Shown one piece after another: positions 8,173 through 17,624 of a DNA stretch of 64,000 bases; position 1 is the first letter of the stretch; the number at the start of each line of letters is the position of its first letter. Source of the stretch: [Clostridium] aminophilum DSM 10710 (GTDB lineage: Bacteria > Bacillota > Clostridia > Lachnospirales > Lachnospiraceae); the NCBI RefSeq assembly GCF_000711825.1, contig NZ_JONJ01000003.1, positions 186,001 to 250,000 of the forward strand, given 5' to 3'. The translations under genes were made by a program, and so were the position numbers. The notes beneath the pieces were generated by a model. That model searched no databases and had not been told where the DNA came from. It saw only the letters and a list, made by a program, of their open reading frames with translations.

Positions 8173-9444
8173 ATGAGACAGGGGACAATTTGCATCGAAG
8201 GGGGATATACACCGAAGAATGGTGAATCCAGAATGATTCCGATCATTCAGAGTACGACATTCAAATATGATACCAGCGAGGATATGGGAAAACTCTTCGA
8301 TCTGGAAGCATCCGGATACTTTTATTCGAGACTTCAGAATCCGACGACCGATCTGGTTGCCGCGAAGATCTGTGCGCTTGAGGGCGGAAGTGCGGCGATG
8401 CTGACCAGCTCCGGTCAGGCGGCCAATTTCTTCGCTGCTTTCAACATCTGCAGCTGCGGTGATCATATCGTTGCATCGACCGCAATCTACGGCGGAACGT
8501 TCAACCTCTACAATGTCACCCTCCGCAAGATGGGGATTGAGGTGACATTCATCGATCCGGACTGCACCGATGAAGAGCTGGAAGCGGCATTCCGCCCGAA
8601 TACCAAGATGGTTTTCGGTGAGACGATTGCCAACCCGTCTCTCGTGATCTTTGACATTGAACGGTTTGCCAGGGCCGCACACGCGCACGGCGTACCGCTG
8701 GTCATTGACAATACGTTCGCCACACCGATCAACTGCAGACCGATCGAGTGGGGCTGCGATATTGTCACACATTCCACCACAAAATATATGGACGGTCATG
8801 ACGCGACCGTCGGCGGCGCGATCATCGATGCCGGCCGCTTTGACTGGATGGCACACAGGGAGAAATTCCCGGGGCTGTGTGAGCCGGATGAGTCCTATCA
8901 CGGCCTGGTTTACGCCGAGAAGTTCGGGAAAGAGGGCGCGTTTATCACCAAGGCGACGGTTCAGCTGATGAGAGATCTCGGCTGCACTCCGGCGCCGATG
9001 AACGCATATCTCCTGAATCTTGGTCTGGAGTCTCTGGCAGTCCGCATGGAGAGACACTGCAGCAATGCACAGAAAGTTGCGGAGTATCTGCAGTCGGATG
9101 AACATGTGGCATGGGTTCAGTATCCGGGACTTCCGGGCGACAAGTACTATGACAGAGCGCAGAAATACATGCCGAAGGGCACCTGCGGCGTGATCTCTTT
9201 CGGAGTGAAGGGCGGAAGAGCGGCAGCAGAGAAGTTCATGATGAACCTGAAACTCGGTATTATCGCAACTCATGTTGCGGATGCACACACGGTTGTGCTT
9301 CACCCGGCATCGTCCACTCACCGTCAGCTGAGCGATGAGGAACTGATCGCCTGCGGCGTAAAGCCGGATATGATCCGTCTTTCCGTCGGAATCGAGGATG
9401 TTCAGGATATCATTGATGATCTGAAACAGGCGCTGGAGGCCTGA
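8173..9444 (+). CDS. metY: O-acetylhomoserine sulfhydrylase (MetY-type, PLP-dependent)
   Basis: Cytosolic PLP enzyme that makes homocysteine from O-acetylhomoserine and sulfide. The 423-aa length and N-terminus (GTICIEGGYTPKNGE..IPIIQSTTF) fit MetY better than the shorter cystathionine enzymes. The PLP lysine is K204 in HSTTKYMDGH, with DNTFATP before it and the Cys/Met-metabolism signature around it; SSGQAANFFA (79-88) is the cofactor-phosphate region. Start ATG is preceded by GGAAGGAGAAAAAGC. Single gene with own promoter and terminator. Related members act as methionine gamma-lyases, so activity on other substrates cannot be excluded. Confidence 0.88.
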   Translation: MRQGTICIEGGYTPKNGESRMIPIIQSTTFKYDTSEDMGKLFDLEASGYFYSRLQNPTTDLVAAKICALEGGSAAMLTSSGQAANFFAAFNICSCGDHIVASTAIYGGTFNLYNVTLRKMGIEVTFIDPDCTDEELEAAFRPNTKMVFGETIANPSLVIFDIERFARAAHAHGVPLVIDNTFATPINCRPIEWGCDIVTHSTTKYMDGHDATVGGAIIDAGRFDWMAHREKFPGLCEPDESYHGLVYAEKFGKEGAFITKATVQLMRDLGCTPAPMNAYLLNLGLESLAVRMERHCSNAQKVAEYLQSDEHVAWVQYPGLPGDKYYDRAQKYMPKGTCGVISFGVKGGRAAAEKFMMNLKLGIIATHVADAHTVVLHPASSTHRQLSDEELIACGVKPDMIRLSVGIEDVQDIIDDLKQALEA

Positions 9445-9466
9445 AGCCTGAATAAGGAAAAAAATC

Positions 9467-9500
9467 GGACCGGAGGGATGACTCCGGTCCGTATTTTTTT
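9467..9500 (+). terminator. Terminator of metY
   Basis: GGACCGGAG, loop GGATGA, CTCCGGTCC, then GTATTTTTTT. Perfect 9-bp stem with T run. Confidence 0.9.
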
Positions 9501-9610
9501 CGAGGCTAACTTGCCAAAGACCACAACCCGGTGAGGACTTGGCGACTGCCGCGACACGCTCGAAACTCGCAAAGCCTGTTTCGACCCGTTTGTCCCGCAT
9601 TCCATTTTCG

Positions 9611-10267
9611 TCACGGAATGTAAAGATCTTTCAGGCCTTCCGGACAGAACGGACGGGATTCCCGCCGCTTCCGGTCACATTCGATCCATTCGTCCAGAGA
9701 GAGCGGCTTATAGTCCGAATATTTGCAGAAGCAGTTGATCATGCGGCTGGGAATGGAGCGCTCACGGCCGTCCTCGTAAGTGAGCCGGGAAGCAAGCGTG
9801 ATCTCCTGAAACCGTTCAATGAGACGCTGATCCTGCGAGTCGTGAACATGGCCGTAGAGCATATAGGTTTCCCCGTGATGATCGGTATGTTCGTGGTACT
9901 GTCCGTTATAGCACATAATCGGATAGTGGCAGAGAACAACTTTCCGGTTGTTGTCGTGGATCTCGGCATAGGGCTTGATCCAGACGAAGCGGCTGCTGTC
10001 GTATTTCGGGGAAGATCCGAACCGGTCGTGATTGCCGCGGATCAGGTAGAGGATGCCGTTGAGGCGCTGCAGCAGGTCATTGGTCTCCTCTGCGCTGCCC
10101 CAGGAAAGATCGCCGAGGATGACGACCTCGTCTCTCGGGCGGACCTTTTCATTCCACTGGCGGATCATGTATTCGTTCATCTCTTCGACGGAGTCAAAAC
10201 CGCGGCAGTCCATGTGGTGAAGCTGAATTTCGTGGAAGAAATGGCAGTCTGCGATGTAATATCTCAC
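9611..10267 (-). CDS. Calcineurin-like metallophosphoesterase
   Basis: A 218-aa cytosolic protein carrying the complete dinuclear-metal phosphoesterase motif set: DCHFFH at residues 7-12 (D-x-H), LGDLSWG at about 51-57 (GD), RGNHDRF at about 77-83 (GNHD), CHYP at about 114 and the terminal GHVHDS at about 139-144. Its size and motif spacing fit the small YfcE/MJ0936-like phosphodiesterases. Substrate not predictable. Convergent with metY; its promoter side faces the divergent pseudouridine synthase gene. Confidence 0.88.
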   Translation of the reverse strand: MRYYIADCHFFHEIQLHHMDCRGFDSVEEMNEYMIRQWNEKVRPRDEVVILGDLSWGSAEETNDLLQRLNGILYLIRGNHDRFGSSPKYDSSRFVWIKPYAEIHDNNRKVVLCHYPIMCYNGQYHEHTDHHGETYMLYGHVHDSQDQRLIERFQEITLASRLTYEDGRERSIPSRMINCFCKYSDYKPLSLDEWIECDRKRRESRPFCPEGLKDLYIP

Positions 10268-10424
10268 GGTAAATCCTTTCTGTCTTTATTATGTCTGCAG
10301 GGATGAAACAGATCCGTCTGCAAACATCGACAGCCTTATCATATCACAGGGCGGGAAAGGATTCCATATTGCGGAAGACGGATCTTTTTTATACAATATG
10401 ACTCGATGAGAAAGAGCAGAAGGG

Positions 10425-11597
10425 ATGCCGGAGATGAGCGAAGAAAAGAGAAGAATCCTGACCATCGGAATCGGTCGGGAGAGAGAAGGAAAAACGGTTC
10501 GCGATGTGATGCGGGGCGAACTCCTTTTCTCGGAAAAGCTGATGAGCCGGATCAAATACCGGGCGGACGGGATCATGCTGAACGGCGCTCGCGTCCGGAC
10601 TACGGCGGTTCTTCATGAGGGAGACTGCCTGTGTCTGGATATCACCGATCCGGAAGAGTCGGGAAGCGTATGGGCCGAGCCGCCGGAAAAAACGGAACTT
10701 CGGGTCTGCTATGAGGACGAAGATCTTCTGATCGTGGATAAGCCGGCCGGCATGGTCTGCCACCCGTCTTTTGGACATTATGCGGATTCTCTCGCCAATC
10801 ATATCGCGTTTCGGATGGGATGGACCGGTACCTCCCGGGAGATACACATGATCGGGCGGCTGGACCGCGACACCTGCGGGCTGGTTGTCGTTGCGAAAAA
10901 TGCCGGCGCTGCGGGGCTTCTCGCCAGACAGCGGGAAGAAGGAATCATGAAAAAGACGTATCTTGCCTTGGCGGAGGGGCTGATCCGGGCGGATGCGGAA
11001 TCGCCGAAGAACCGGACCGATATGCCGGATGAAGCTGCATTGGCTGCTCCGGAAGGCGTGGCAGCCGGGAAATGTTTCCGGGCGGACGGCTGCATCGAAG
11101 GCCCCATCGGAAATGTACCGGGCGTCCTGATGCTCCGACAGGTGGATCCGGAGGGAAAGCCTGCGAGAACATGGTATCGGATACTCGGACACCGGAAAGA
11201 GCATCGGGGAGAATCCGGAACAGATCATTTGGAAGGACTCCGGACAGAATACCGGGAAGAACATCCGGATGAGCGTCGGGGAGAATGCACGCTTCTGGCA
11301 TGCCGGATCGATCATGGCCGGACCCATCAGATCCGCGTTCATATGGCGTCCATCGGACATCCGCTTGTGGGAGATCTTCTCTACGGGCCGGGCGGTGCAG
11401 CCGGGGAATTCCGGCGGACCGGAGATCCGGAGAAAGTGCGGGAGATCAATGCATCGGGGGATACGGCGGAAAGTCCGCTTGGGCTCTGCGCCTGGAACAT
11501 GGAGCTGCTCCAGCCGTTTACAAAAGAGAAGATCACCGTTTGGGCAAAACAGCCGGAGTGGAGCCGGGATTTTGACATCGGAGATATTTTCCGGTAA
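10425..11597 (+). CDS. RluD/RluA-family pseudouridine synthase
   Basis: Isomerises uridine to pseudouridine in RNA, probably 23S rRNA. An S4-like RNA-binding segment comes first (about residues 20-75, LLFSEKLMSRIKYRADGIMLNG) and then the catalytic domain with MIGRLDRDTCGLVVVAK, whose Asp (in RLDRDT) is the catalytic residue, and the RIDHGRTHQIRVHMASIGHPLVGD block. A charged insert of about 35 residues rich in Arg/Glu/His (around residues 250-285) interrupts the domain, which is not usual. Start is either ATG 10425 (after AGAAGGG) or ATG 10434; neither has ideal spacing. Confidence 0.88.
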   Translation: MPEMSEEKRRILTIGIGREREGKTVRDVMRGELLFSEKLMSRIKYRADGIMLNGARVRTTAVLHEGDCLCLDITDPEESGSVWAEPPEKTELRVCYEDEDLLIVDKPAGMVCHPSFGHYADSLANHIAFRMGWTGTSREIHMIGRLDRDTCGLVVVAKNAGAAGLLARQREEGIMKKTYLALAEGLIRADAESPKNRTDMPDEAALAAPEGVAAGKCFRADGCIEGPIGNVPGVLMLRQVDPEGKPARTWYRILGHRKEHRGESGTDHLEGLRTEYREEHPDERRGECTLLACRIDHGRTHQIRVHMASIGHPLVGDLLYGPGGAAGEFRRTGDPEKVREINASGDTAESPLGLCAWNMELLQPFTKEKITVWAKQPEWSRDFDIGDIFR

Positions 11598-11683
11598 GAT
11601 AATATATTGCTCTGATTCGAGCAGGAAGCGGGATAAAATCGCGAAATTTCTTTACATAAAAACACAGCTTAGGAGGAAGATAG

Positions 11684-13603
11684 ATGGCAGCAGCGAAGTA
11701 CGATGCGGACAGTATTACCGTCCTGGAAGGACTGGAGGCGGTCCGCAGAAGACCGGGTATGTACATCGGAAGTCTGGGCCCGAGAGGACTCAATCATCTG
11801 ATCTACGAGGTGGTCGACAACTCCGTCGATGAGCATCTGGCAGGAGAATGCACCGAGATTCATGTCACACTGGAGGAGGACGGATCCTGTACGGTACAGG
11901 ATAATGGCCGAGGCATTCCGGTTGAGATGCACAAAAAAGGTGTTTCCGCGGAGCGAGTTGTTCTTACCACACTGCATGCGGGCGGTAAATTCGATCATGA
12001 CTCCTACAAGACCAGCGGCGGTCTTCACGGTGTCGGATCGTCGGTTGTCAACGCGCTGTCCACTCATATGGATATCACAATCTGCAGAGGCGGTGTGGTG
12101 TTCCATGATGCTTACGCAAAGGGAAAACCAACGGTTGAACTGGTGAACGGACTTCTTCCGGTTGTCGGAAAAAGCCGTCAGAGAGGAACCCGGACGAATT
12201 TCCTTCCGGACGACACGATCTTCGAGACGATCCGGTTCCGGGCGGACTGGCTGAAGTCCAGACTTCACGAGATCGCTTATCTGAATCCGGGACTGACGAT
12301 TTTCTATAAAAATGATCGGAAAGGCGAGGAGGAAGAGGTGACTTTCCACGAGCCGGGCGGTATCGTGGCATATGTCGAGGAGATTAGCAAAGGAAAAGAG
12401 CGGGTCTGCGATCCCATCAGCTTCCACGGAGAGAGCGACGGGATTCAGGTCGACGCGGTGGTCCAGTTCGTCAATGAGTTTGAGGAAAATATTCTCGGCT
12501 TCTGCAACAATATCTGCACGACGGAAGGCGGAACCCATCTGGTCGGTTTTAAGACAAGATTTACCCAGCTGATCAACAGCTATGCGAGAGAACTCGGCAT
12601 TCTCAAGGAAAAGGATACCAACTTCACCGGCGCGGATACGAGAAACGGCATGATCGCGCTGATTTCGGTCCGCCATCCGGATCCGGTCTTTGAGGGACAG
12701 ACCAAGACGAAGCTCGGAAGCCAGGATGCGTCGAAAGCGGTGGCATCTGTGGCAGGCGATGAGCTGACACTGTTCTTTGACCGAAATGTCGAGACTCTGA
12801 AGAATATCATCGCCTGCGCGGAGAAATCCGCGAAGATCCGCCGCAGTGAGGAGAAGGCGAAGACCAATATGCTTTCGAAGCCGAAATTTTCCTTTGACAG
12901 CAACGGAAAACTGGCAAACTGCGAGAGCCGGGATGCCTCCAAATGCGAGATTTTCATTGTCGAGGGAGATTCCGCGGGCGGAAGCGCGAAGATGGGACGA
13001 AACCGCCAGTATCAGGCGATTCTGCCGATCCGCGGTAAGATCCTGAACGTGGAGAAGGCGTCGATGGACAAGGTTCTCGCGAATGCGGAGATCAAGACGA
13101 TGATCAACACCTTCGGCTGCGGCTTCTCCGAAGGATACGGAAATGATTTTGATATCACCAAACTCCGCTATGACAAAATCATCCTGATGACGGATGCCGA
13201 TGTCGACGGAAGCCATATTGATACCCTGCTGTTGACCTTTTTCTACCGCTTTATGCCGGACCTGATCAACGAAGGCCATGTTTATATCGCCATGCCGCCT
13301 CTGTATAAGGTGGTTCCGAAAAAGGGCGAGGGCATCTATCTGTACGATGACGCGGCGCTGGAGAAATACCGAAAGACCCACAAGGGAGATTTCACCCTTC
13401 AGCGATACAAGGGACTTGGTGAGATGGACGCGACGCAGCTCTGGGAGACCACACTCGATCCGGAGAACCGCGTTCTGAAGCGCGTCGAGATTGAGGACGG
13501 ACGTCTCGCCTCCGAAGTGACGGAGATGCTGATGGGAAGCGAAGTTCCGCCGAGAAGAGATTTCATCCACGATCACGCGGATGAAGCGGTCATCGACGCA
13601 TAA
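11684..13603 (+). CDS. Type IIA DNA topoisomerase B subunit (GyrB/ParE family)
   Basis: ATPase subunit of a heterotetrameric type II topoisomerase. GHKL ATPase motifs are intact: EVVDNSVDEH, QDNGRGIPVE and GGLHGVGSSVVNAL; the TOPRIM domain shows EGDSAGGSAKMGR and MTDADVDGSHI with the metal-binding DxDxD, and the C-terminus has QRYKGLGEM. Length 639 aa. AGGAGGAAGATAG precedes the ATG. Coupled to the A subunit 29 bp downstream. No dnaA, recF or rpmH neighbours are present, so this is probably the second (topoisomerase IV-like) pair of the genome; the sequence does not decide gyrase versus topoisomerase IV. Confidence 0.92.
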   Translation: MAAAKYDADSITVLEGLEAVRRRPGMYIGSLGPRGLNHLIYEVVDNSVDEHLAGECTEIHVTLEEDGSCTVQDNGRGIPVEMHKKGVSAERVVLTTLHAGGKFDHDSYKTSGGLHGVGSSVVNALSTHMDITICRGGVVFHDAYAKGKPTVELVNGLLPVVGKSRQRGTRTNFLPDDTIFETIRFRADWLKSRLHEIAYLNPGLTIFYKNDRKGEEEEVTFHEPGGIVAYVEEISKGKERVCDPISFHGESDGIQVDAVVQFVNEFEENILGFCNNICTTEGGTHLVGFKTRFTQLINSYARELGILKEKDTNFTGADTRNGMIALISVRHPDPVFEGQTKTKLGSQDASKAVASVAGDELTLFFDRNVETLKNIIACAEKSAKIRRSEEKAKTNMLSKPKFSFDSNGKLANCESRDASKCEIFIVEGDSAGGSAKMGRNRQYQAILPIRGKILNVEKASMDKVLANAEIKTMINTFGCGFSEGYGNDFDITKLRYDKIILMTDADVDGSHIDTLLLTFFYRFMPDLINEGHVYIAMPPLYKVVPKKGEGIYLYDDAALEKYRKTHKGDFTLQRYKGLGEMDATQLWETTLDPENRVLKRVEIEDGRLASEVTEMLMGSEVPPRRDFIHDHADEAVIDA

Positions 13604-13632
13604 CGAAATCGTACACACATTTGGAGATCAAC

Positions 13633-15867
13633 ATGGCAGAGAAAATTATTACCACAGAGTATTCGGAGGAGATGCAGCGCAGCTACCTCAACTACTCGAT
13701 GAGCGTTATTACGGCCAGAGCCATCCCGGATGCGAGGGACGGCTTAAAGCCGGTACAGAGAAGAGTGCTGTTCGATATGGAACGGCTGAAGGTTGACTGG
13801 GATAAGCCACACCGCAAATCGGCGCGTATCGTCGGCGACACCATGGGTAAATATCATCCGCACGGCGATTCCTCGATCTACGACACGCTTGTTGTGATGG
13901 CGCAGCCGTTTAAGAAGGGCATGAAGCTGATCGACGGCCACGGCAATTTCGGCTCCATCGAGGGCGATACCGCGGCGGCGATGCGATACACCGAGGCAAG
14001 GCTGGAAAAGTTTGCGCAGGACGTCTATCTGAAAGATCTGGATAAGACCGTGCGCTTTGTGCCGAACTATGATGAGACGGAGACCGAGCCGGAGGTTCTG
14101 CCGGTAAGGGTTCCGAATCTTCTGGTCAATGGCTCCGAAGGCATTGCGGTCGGCATGAGTACCAGCATTCCGACACACAATCTCGGCGAAGTCATCGACA
14201 CCGTCATGGCGTACATTGACAATCCGGAACTCAGCACATCGGAGCTTCTGGAAAAACTCCACGGACCGGATTTTCCCACCGGCGGCATTGTGGCCAACAA
14301 GAGTGATCTCGAGGAGATCTATGAGACCGGTATGGGCAAGCTTCGCCTCCGCGCAAAGATCGTCCTTGAGGAGGGACAGCGCAAGAGCGATAAAGACAAG
14401 CTCGTCATCACGGAGATTCCGTACACGATGGTGGGCGCCGGCATCGCGAAATGTCTGACGGACATCGCGGCGCTGGTGGAGAACCGCACCCTTACCGAGG
14501 TGACGGACATCTCGAACCAGTCGAACAAAGAGGGTATCCGCATTGTGCTGGAACTGCGGAAAGGCTCGGACATCGAGCGGATCAGGAACATCCTCTATAA
14601 AAAGACCAGACTGGAGGACACCTTCGGCGTCAACATGCTGGCCATCGCCGGCGGGCGGCCGGAGACCATGACGCTCCGGTCCATCCTGAAGAATTATCTT
14701 GATTTCCAGTATGAGAACAATACCAGAAAGTATCAGATTCTTCTGGAAAAGGAAGAGGAGAACAAGGAGATCAAGGAAGGCCTGATCAAGGCGGTCGATG
14801 TCATTGACCTGATTATCGCGACGCTTCGCGGCGCGAAGAGCCTGAAAGAGGCGAGAGCGTGCCTGATCTCCGGAGATACCTCCGGCATCACCTTCCAGGA
14901 TCCCGCGCTCGAAAAGCAGGCGAAGGGCTTCCATTTTACCGAGAGACAGGCGGAAGCCATCCTACAGATGAGACTGTACCGTCTGGTCGGTCTGGAACTG
15001 ATCCAGCTGCAGAAGGAGTATCTGGATTCTCTTCAGAAGATCCGCAAGTACAGCAAGATTCTGAAAAACAGAGAGTCGATGAATGATGTCATCCGCGAAG
15101 ATCTCCGCGCAATCCGGAAGGAATTTGCAAAAGAGCGCAGAACACAGATCGAGGATTCCGGTATCGCGGTCTATGAGGAGAGAGTGGAAGCGGCAAGGGA
15201 AGCCGTCTTTGTGCTTGACCGGTTCGGATATGCGAAGACCATCGACCGGAGTCTCTACGAGAAGAACAAAGAGACGGTCGACAGCGAAAATGTGTGGATC
15301 ATTCCCTGCATGACCGACGACCGGATCGCGCTCTTTACGGATCGCGGATTCCTGCACACCGTGAAGGTGACGGATATTCCTGCCGGAAAAGTAAGAGATA
15401 AAGGAACGCCGATCGACAACATTTCCCGGTTTGACGGAAGCGTGGAGCGGCCGATCCAGATCCTCTGCACGAAGAATCTGGAATCCCGAAAACTCCTCTT
15501 TACGACGGCGCAGGGCATGATCAAGATTGTGCCGGGCTCCGAGTTTATCACCAACAACCGCGCGGTTGCTGCGACGAAACTGATGGACGGCGATGTTCTG
15601 GTTTCCATTCTTCCGGTGGAGGAAATGGATGAGGTGGTACTTCAGTCGAAGAGCGGATTCTTCCTTCGTTTCATGCTCGAAGAGGTATCCGAGATGAAGA
15701 AAGGAACCAAGGGCGTGAAGGGAATGACCCTCGGGAAAAATGATGAAGTTCAGACCGCATGGCTTCTGACCACCGGATCGGAACTGAATGTACCGTACAA
15801 AGAAAAAGAGGTACACCTGAACCGGCTGAAACTCGCAAAGCGCGGCGGAAAGGGAACCAGACAGTAG
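13633..15867 (+). CDS. Type IIA DNA topoisomerase A subunit (GyrA/ParC family)
   Basis: DNA-cleaving subunit; the active-site tyrosine is Y119 in [11 protein letters not shown] and the quinolone-pocket stretch reads [15 protein letters not shown]. 744 aa. The C-terminal beta-pinwheel region (from about residue 520) contains several [11 protein letters not shown] / [11 protein letters not shown] type blades. A KRGGKG sequence resembling a GyrA box occurs only at the extreme C-terminus ([11 protein letters not shown]), not before the first blade as in true gyrases, which favours a topoisomerase IV-like enzyme. ATG 13633 is used because GGAG lies 7 bp upstream; a TTG four codons earlier overlaps that ribosome site. 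Confidence 0.92.
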   Translation: MAEKIITTEYSEEMQRSYLNYSMSVITARAIPDARDGLKPVQRRVLFDMERLKVDWDKPHRKSARIVGDTMGKYHPHGDSSIYDTLVVMAQPFKKGMKLIDGHGNFGSIEGDTAAAMRYTEARLEKFAQDVYLKDLDKTVRFVPNYDETETEPEVLPVRVPNLLVNGSEGIAVGMSTSIPTHNLGEVIDTVMAYIDNPELSTSELLEKLHGPDFPTGGIVANKSDLEEIYETGMGKLRLRAKIVLEEGQRKSDKDKLVITEIPYTMVGAGIAKCLTDIAALVENRTLTEVTDISNQSNKEGIRIVLELRKGSDIERIRNILYKKTRLEDTFGVNMLAIAGGRPETMTLRSILKNYLDFQYENNTRKYQILLEKEEENKEIKEGLIKAVDVIDLIIATLRGAKSLKEARACLISGDTSGITFQDPALEKQAKGFHFTERQAEAILQMRLYRLVGLELIQLQKEYLDSLQKIRKYSKILKNRESMNDVIREDLRAIRKEFAKERRTQIEDSGIAVYEERVEAAREAVFVLDRFGYAKTIDRSLYEKNKETVDSENVWIIPCMTDDRIALFTDRGFLHTVKVTDIPAGKVRDKGTPIDNISRFDGSVERPIQILCTKNLESRKLLFTTAQGMIKIVPGSEFITNNRAVAATKLMDGDVLVSILPVEEMDEVVLQSKSGFFLRFMLEEVSEMKKGTKGVKGMTLGKNDEVQTAWLLTTGSELNVPYKEKEVHLNRLKLAKRGGKGTRQ

Positions 15868-16091
15868 TTTTTTCTGCCCGAAGAGGCCGTTGCCGAAGAA
15901 AAATGCTTCGCGGGGATTCTTCGCGTATGTTAAGATGAAAGAAAACGTAAAAATGCCCCACAGGAAAAACGGAGAGAGATTCGCTCCGTGACCGTCGGGC
16001 CGGCCATCCGGTCACGGGACCGGACGCCGGAACAGGAATGGAATAACACAGTGACCACAGGCACCAGGTCAGAAAGACAGGAGGCTTCCGA

Positions 16092-16835
16092 ATGAGTACT
16101 GTAGATGAGAAAAAGATTCCGACACCGCATATCGAGGCAGGAGCCGGCGAGATCGCCGAGACGATTCTGCTTCCGGGAGATCCGCTTCGTGCGAAATTCA
16201 TCGCGGAAAAGTTCCTTGCGGATCCGAAATGTTTCAATGAGAAGAGAGGAATGCTCGGATTTACCGGAGAGTATCGCGGAAAGCGCATCTCCGTGATGGG
16301 CACGGGAATGGGCTGTCCTTCCATGGGGATTTATTCCTATGAGCTGATCAATTTCTACGGGGGCCGGAACCTCATCCGCGTGGGCACCGCGGGGGCGATG
16401 CGGGAGGACGTTCATGTCCGCGATCTCGTCTTTGCCATGGGATCCTGCACGGATTCGGCGTACCTGACGCAGTTCCGGCTTCCGGGACAGTTCGCTCCGA
16501 CGGCGGATTACACGCTTCTGCGCACGGCGGTGGACGCCGCGGAAAAACGCGGTGCAAACTATCATGTGGGAAATGTTTACTGCTCCGATGTCTTCTACGG
16601 CGCAGCAAAGCCGGAGATCGGCGTCCAGTGGAAGGATATGGGCGTCCTTGCCGTGGAGATGGAATCGGCGGCGCTTTATGCCAATGCGGCCTACGGCGGC
16701 GCGAGAGCGCTGGCTCTCATGACCATCTCGGATTCGCTTGTCACCGGCGAGGCGACGACGGCGGAAGAGAGAGAAAAGACCTTTGTGGAAATGATGGAAG
16801 TCGCTCTGGAGACCGCGGCGGCAGTCACGGACTGA
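16092..16835 (+). CDS. deoD: Purine-nucleoside phosphorylase, DeoD type
   Basis: Hexameric cytosolic enzyme splitting purine (deoxy)nucleosides with phosphate. The 247-aa protein has the family features PHIEAGAGEIAETILLPGDPLRAKFIA, the MGTGMGCPSMGIYSYEL block, RVGTAGAM, and the nucleoside-binding VLAVEMESAALYANAA with TISDSLVTGE. AGGAGGCTTCCG precedes the ATG. Single gene; the 220-bp region upstream contains a short GCTTCGCGGGG element and small hairpins but no clear terminator for the topoisomerase pair. Confidence 0.93.
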   Translation: MSTVDEKKIPTPHIEAGAGEIAETILLPGDPLRAKFIAEKFLADPKCFNEKRGMLGFTGEYRGKRISVMGTGMGCPSMGIYSYELINFYGGRNLIRVGTAGAMREDVHVRDLVFAMGSCTDSAYLTQFRLPGQFAPTADYTLLRTAVDAAEKRGANYHVGNVYCSDVFYGAAKPEIGVQWKDMGVLAVEMESAALYANAAYGGARALALMTISDSLVTGEATTAEEREKTFVEMMEVALETAAAVTD

Positions 16836-16914
16836 TCAGCAGCGCGGACAGAGCGCAGAATTATAGGAAGTGTGTTTCGGACTGTTCATAAATAAAATCC
16901 TTCCGGTTGTCGTA

Positions 16915-16950
16915 GGCTCCTCCCACTGCCCTTGGGCGGTGGGAGGAGCC
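16915..16950. repeat. Left-end hairpin of the IS200/IS605 element
   Basis: GGCTCCTCCCACTGCC (16915-16930), loop CTTG, GGCGGTGGGAGGAGCC (16935-16950): 16 pairs with one G-T. No T run follows, so it is more likely an IS end recognised by the transposase than a terminator of deoD. Confidence 0.7.
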
Positions 16951-16967
16951 TTGTAAATTCGTAGCAA

Positions 16968-17372
16968 TTAACCTTGGCTTTCGATGTATTTTTGTATAGT
17001 AGCTGACGATATCTCACCAATGCTACAGACAAAGTATCCGTCTGACCAAAATATCTTATGTTTCCAATAACACTTGGATAAGAAATTTGGATATCTTTGC
17101 CACAGATAACATGTGGTCTGCTGTTTAATAAGTTTTACAATTTCGCAAACTCTGTCCGTAGTATCGTAGCTTATCAGGAAATGTATATGGTCTTTATCGG
17201 TTTACATTGCAATAATGCCATAACCTTTAGAATTGCAGATATCGTATATCTTTTGCTTTACATCGTCAGCAATAGAGCCTTTAGGAATCTGTTTGCGGTA
17301 CTTAGTGACAAGAACGATGTGTATTTTTAGGCTGTATTTACGCCTGTTACGGTGATTGTATCTATCATCCAT
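16968..17372 (-). pseudogene. tnpA: IS200-type Y1 transposase TnpA with in-frame stop at codon 57
   Basis: Reading from ATG at 17372, the frame gives MDDRYNHRNRRKYSLKIHIV ... GYGIIAM, then TAA at 17204-17202, then TDKDHIHFLI ... CYLWQRYPNFLSKCYWK ... TIQKYIESQG and the true stop at 16968. The HUH metal motif (DHIHF) and the catalytic tyrosine in IQKYIE are both downstream of the stop, so no active transposase is made unless the stop is read through. Relatives usually carry Glu or a similar residue at this place (GAA to TAA is one change). No frameshift is present; all 134 sense codons line up. Confidence 0.88.
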
Positions 17373-17553
17373 TATCACTTGTGCGTCCTTTATATCTGAT
17401 ACTATATGTTGCAGAACCGCTCATGTAGATAGACGGACATTTTACATCACATACCTTTTCAAGTACGGTGATTTCTTCTTCTGACAGTTGCCCTGTATAG
17501 TAAATACTTACAGGATATTTGTTTTTCGCTTTCTCTATAAGTTCTTGTACCAT
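17365..17553 (-). CDS. Small ORF (62 aa) overlapping the tnpA start
   Basis: Unrecognised product beginning MVQELIEKAKNKYPVSIYYT, with two cysteines in VCDVKCPSIYM. It has a well-placed ribosome site (CAAGGAGTCAACGC before the ATG), and its stop overlaps the tnpA ATG by 8 bp, so the two would be translationally coupled. No membrane segment. It lies inside the element between tnpA and the divergent tnpB promoter. It might be an accessory product of this IS subfamily or a fragment of a captured gene; nothing in the sequence decides. Confidence 0.55.
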   Translation of the reverse strand: MVQELIEKAKNKYPVSIYYTGQLSEEEITVLEKVCDVKCPSIYMSGSATYSIRYKGRTSDNG

Positions 17554-17564
17554 GCGTTGACTCC

Positions 17565-17593
17565 TTGACTTTCACTGATAATTATTATATCAT
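17565..17593 (+). promoter_or_regulatory. Probable tnpB promoter
   Basis: TTGACT at 17565-17570, 17-bp spacer, TATCAT at 17588-17593, within the 71-bp gap separating the divergent small ORF/tnpA and tnpB. Confidence 0.5.
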
Positions 17594-17624
17594 ATATTTA
17601 GTGAAACAACAATGAGGTTAATAT

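Noticed and set aside
8113-9600. Antisense ORF (495 codons) opposite metY
   Set aside because: Mirror of a conserved PLP enzyme and overlaps its promoter and terminator; no motif.
11669-13618. Long antisense ORF (649 codons, minus strand) opposite the GyrB/ParE-like gene
   Set aside because: The plus strand has full motif conservation and a good ribosome site; the antisense frame is a by-product of codon bias with no recognisable domain.
16915-16950. Rho-independent terminator of deoD
   Set aside because: Strong hairpin but followed by TTGTAAAT and not a T run; position next to tnpA makes an IS end more likely.
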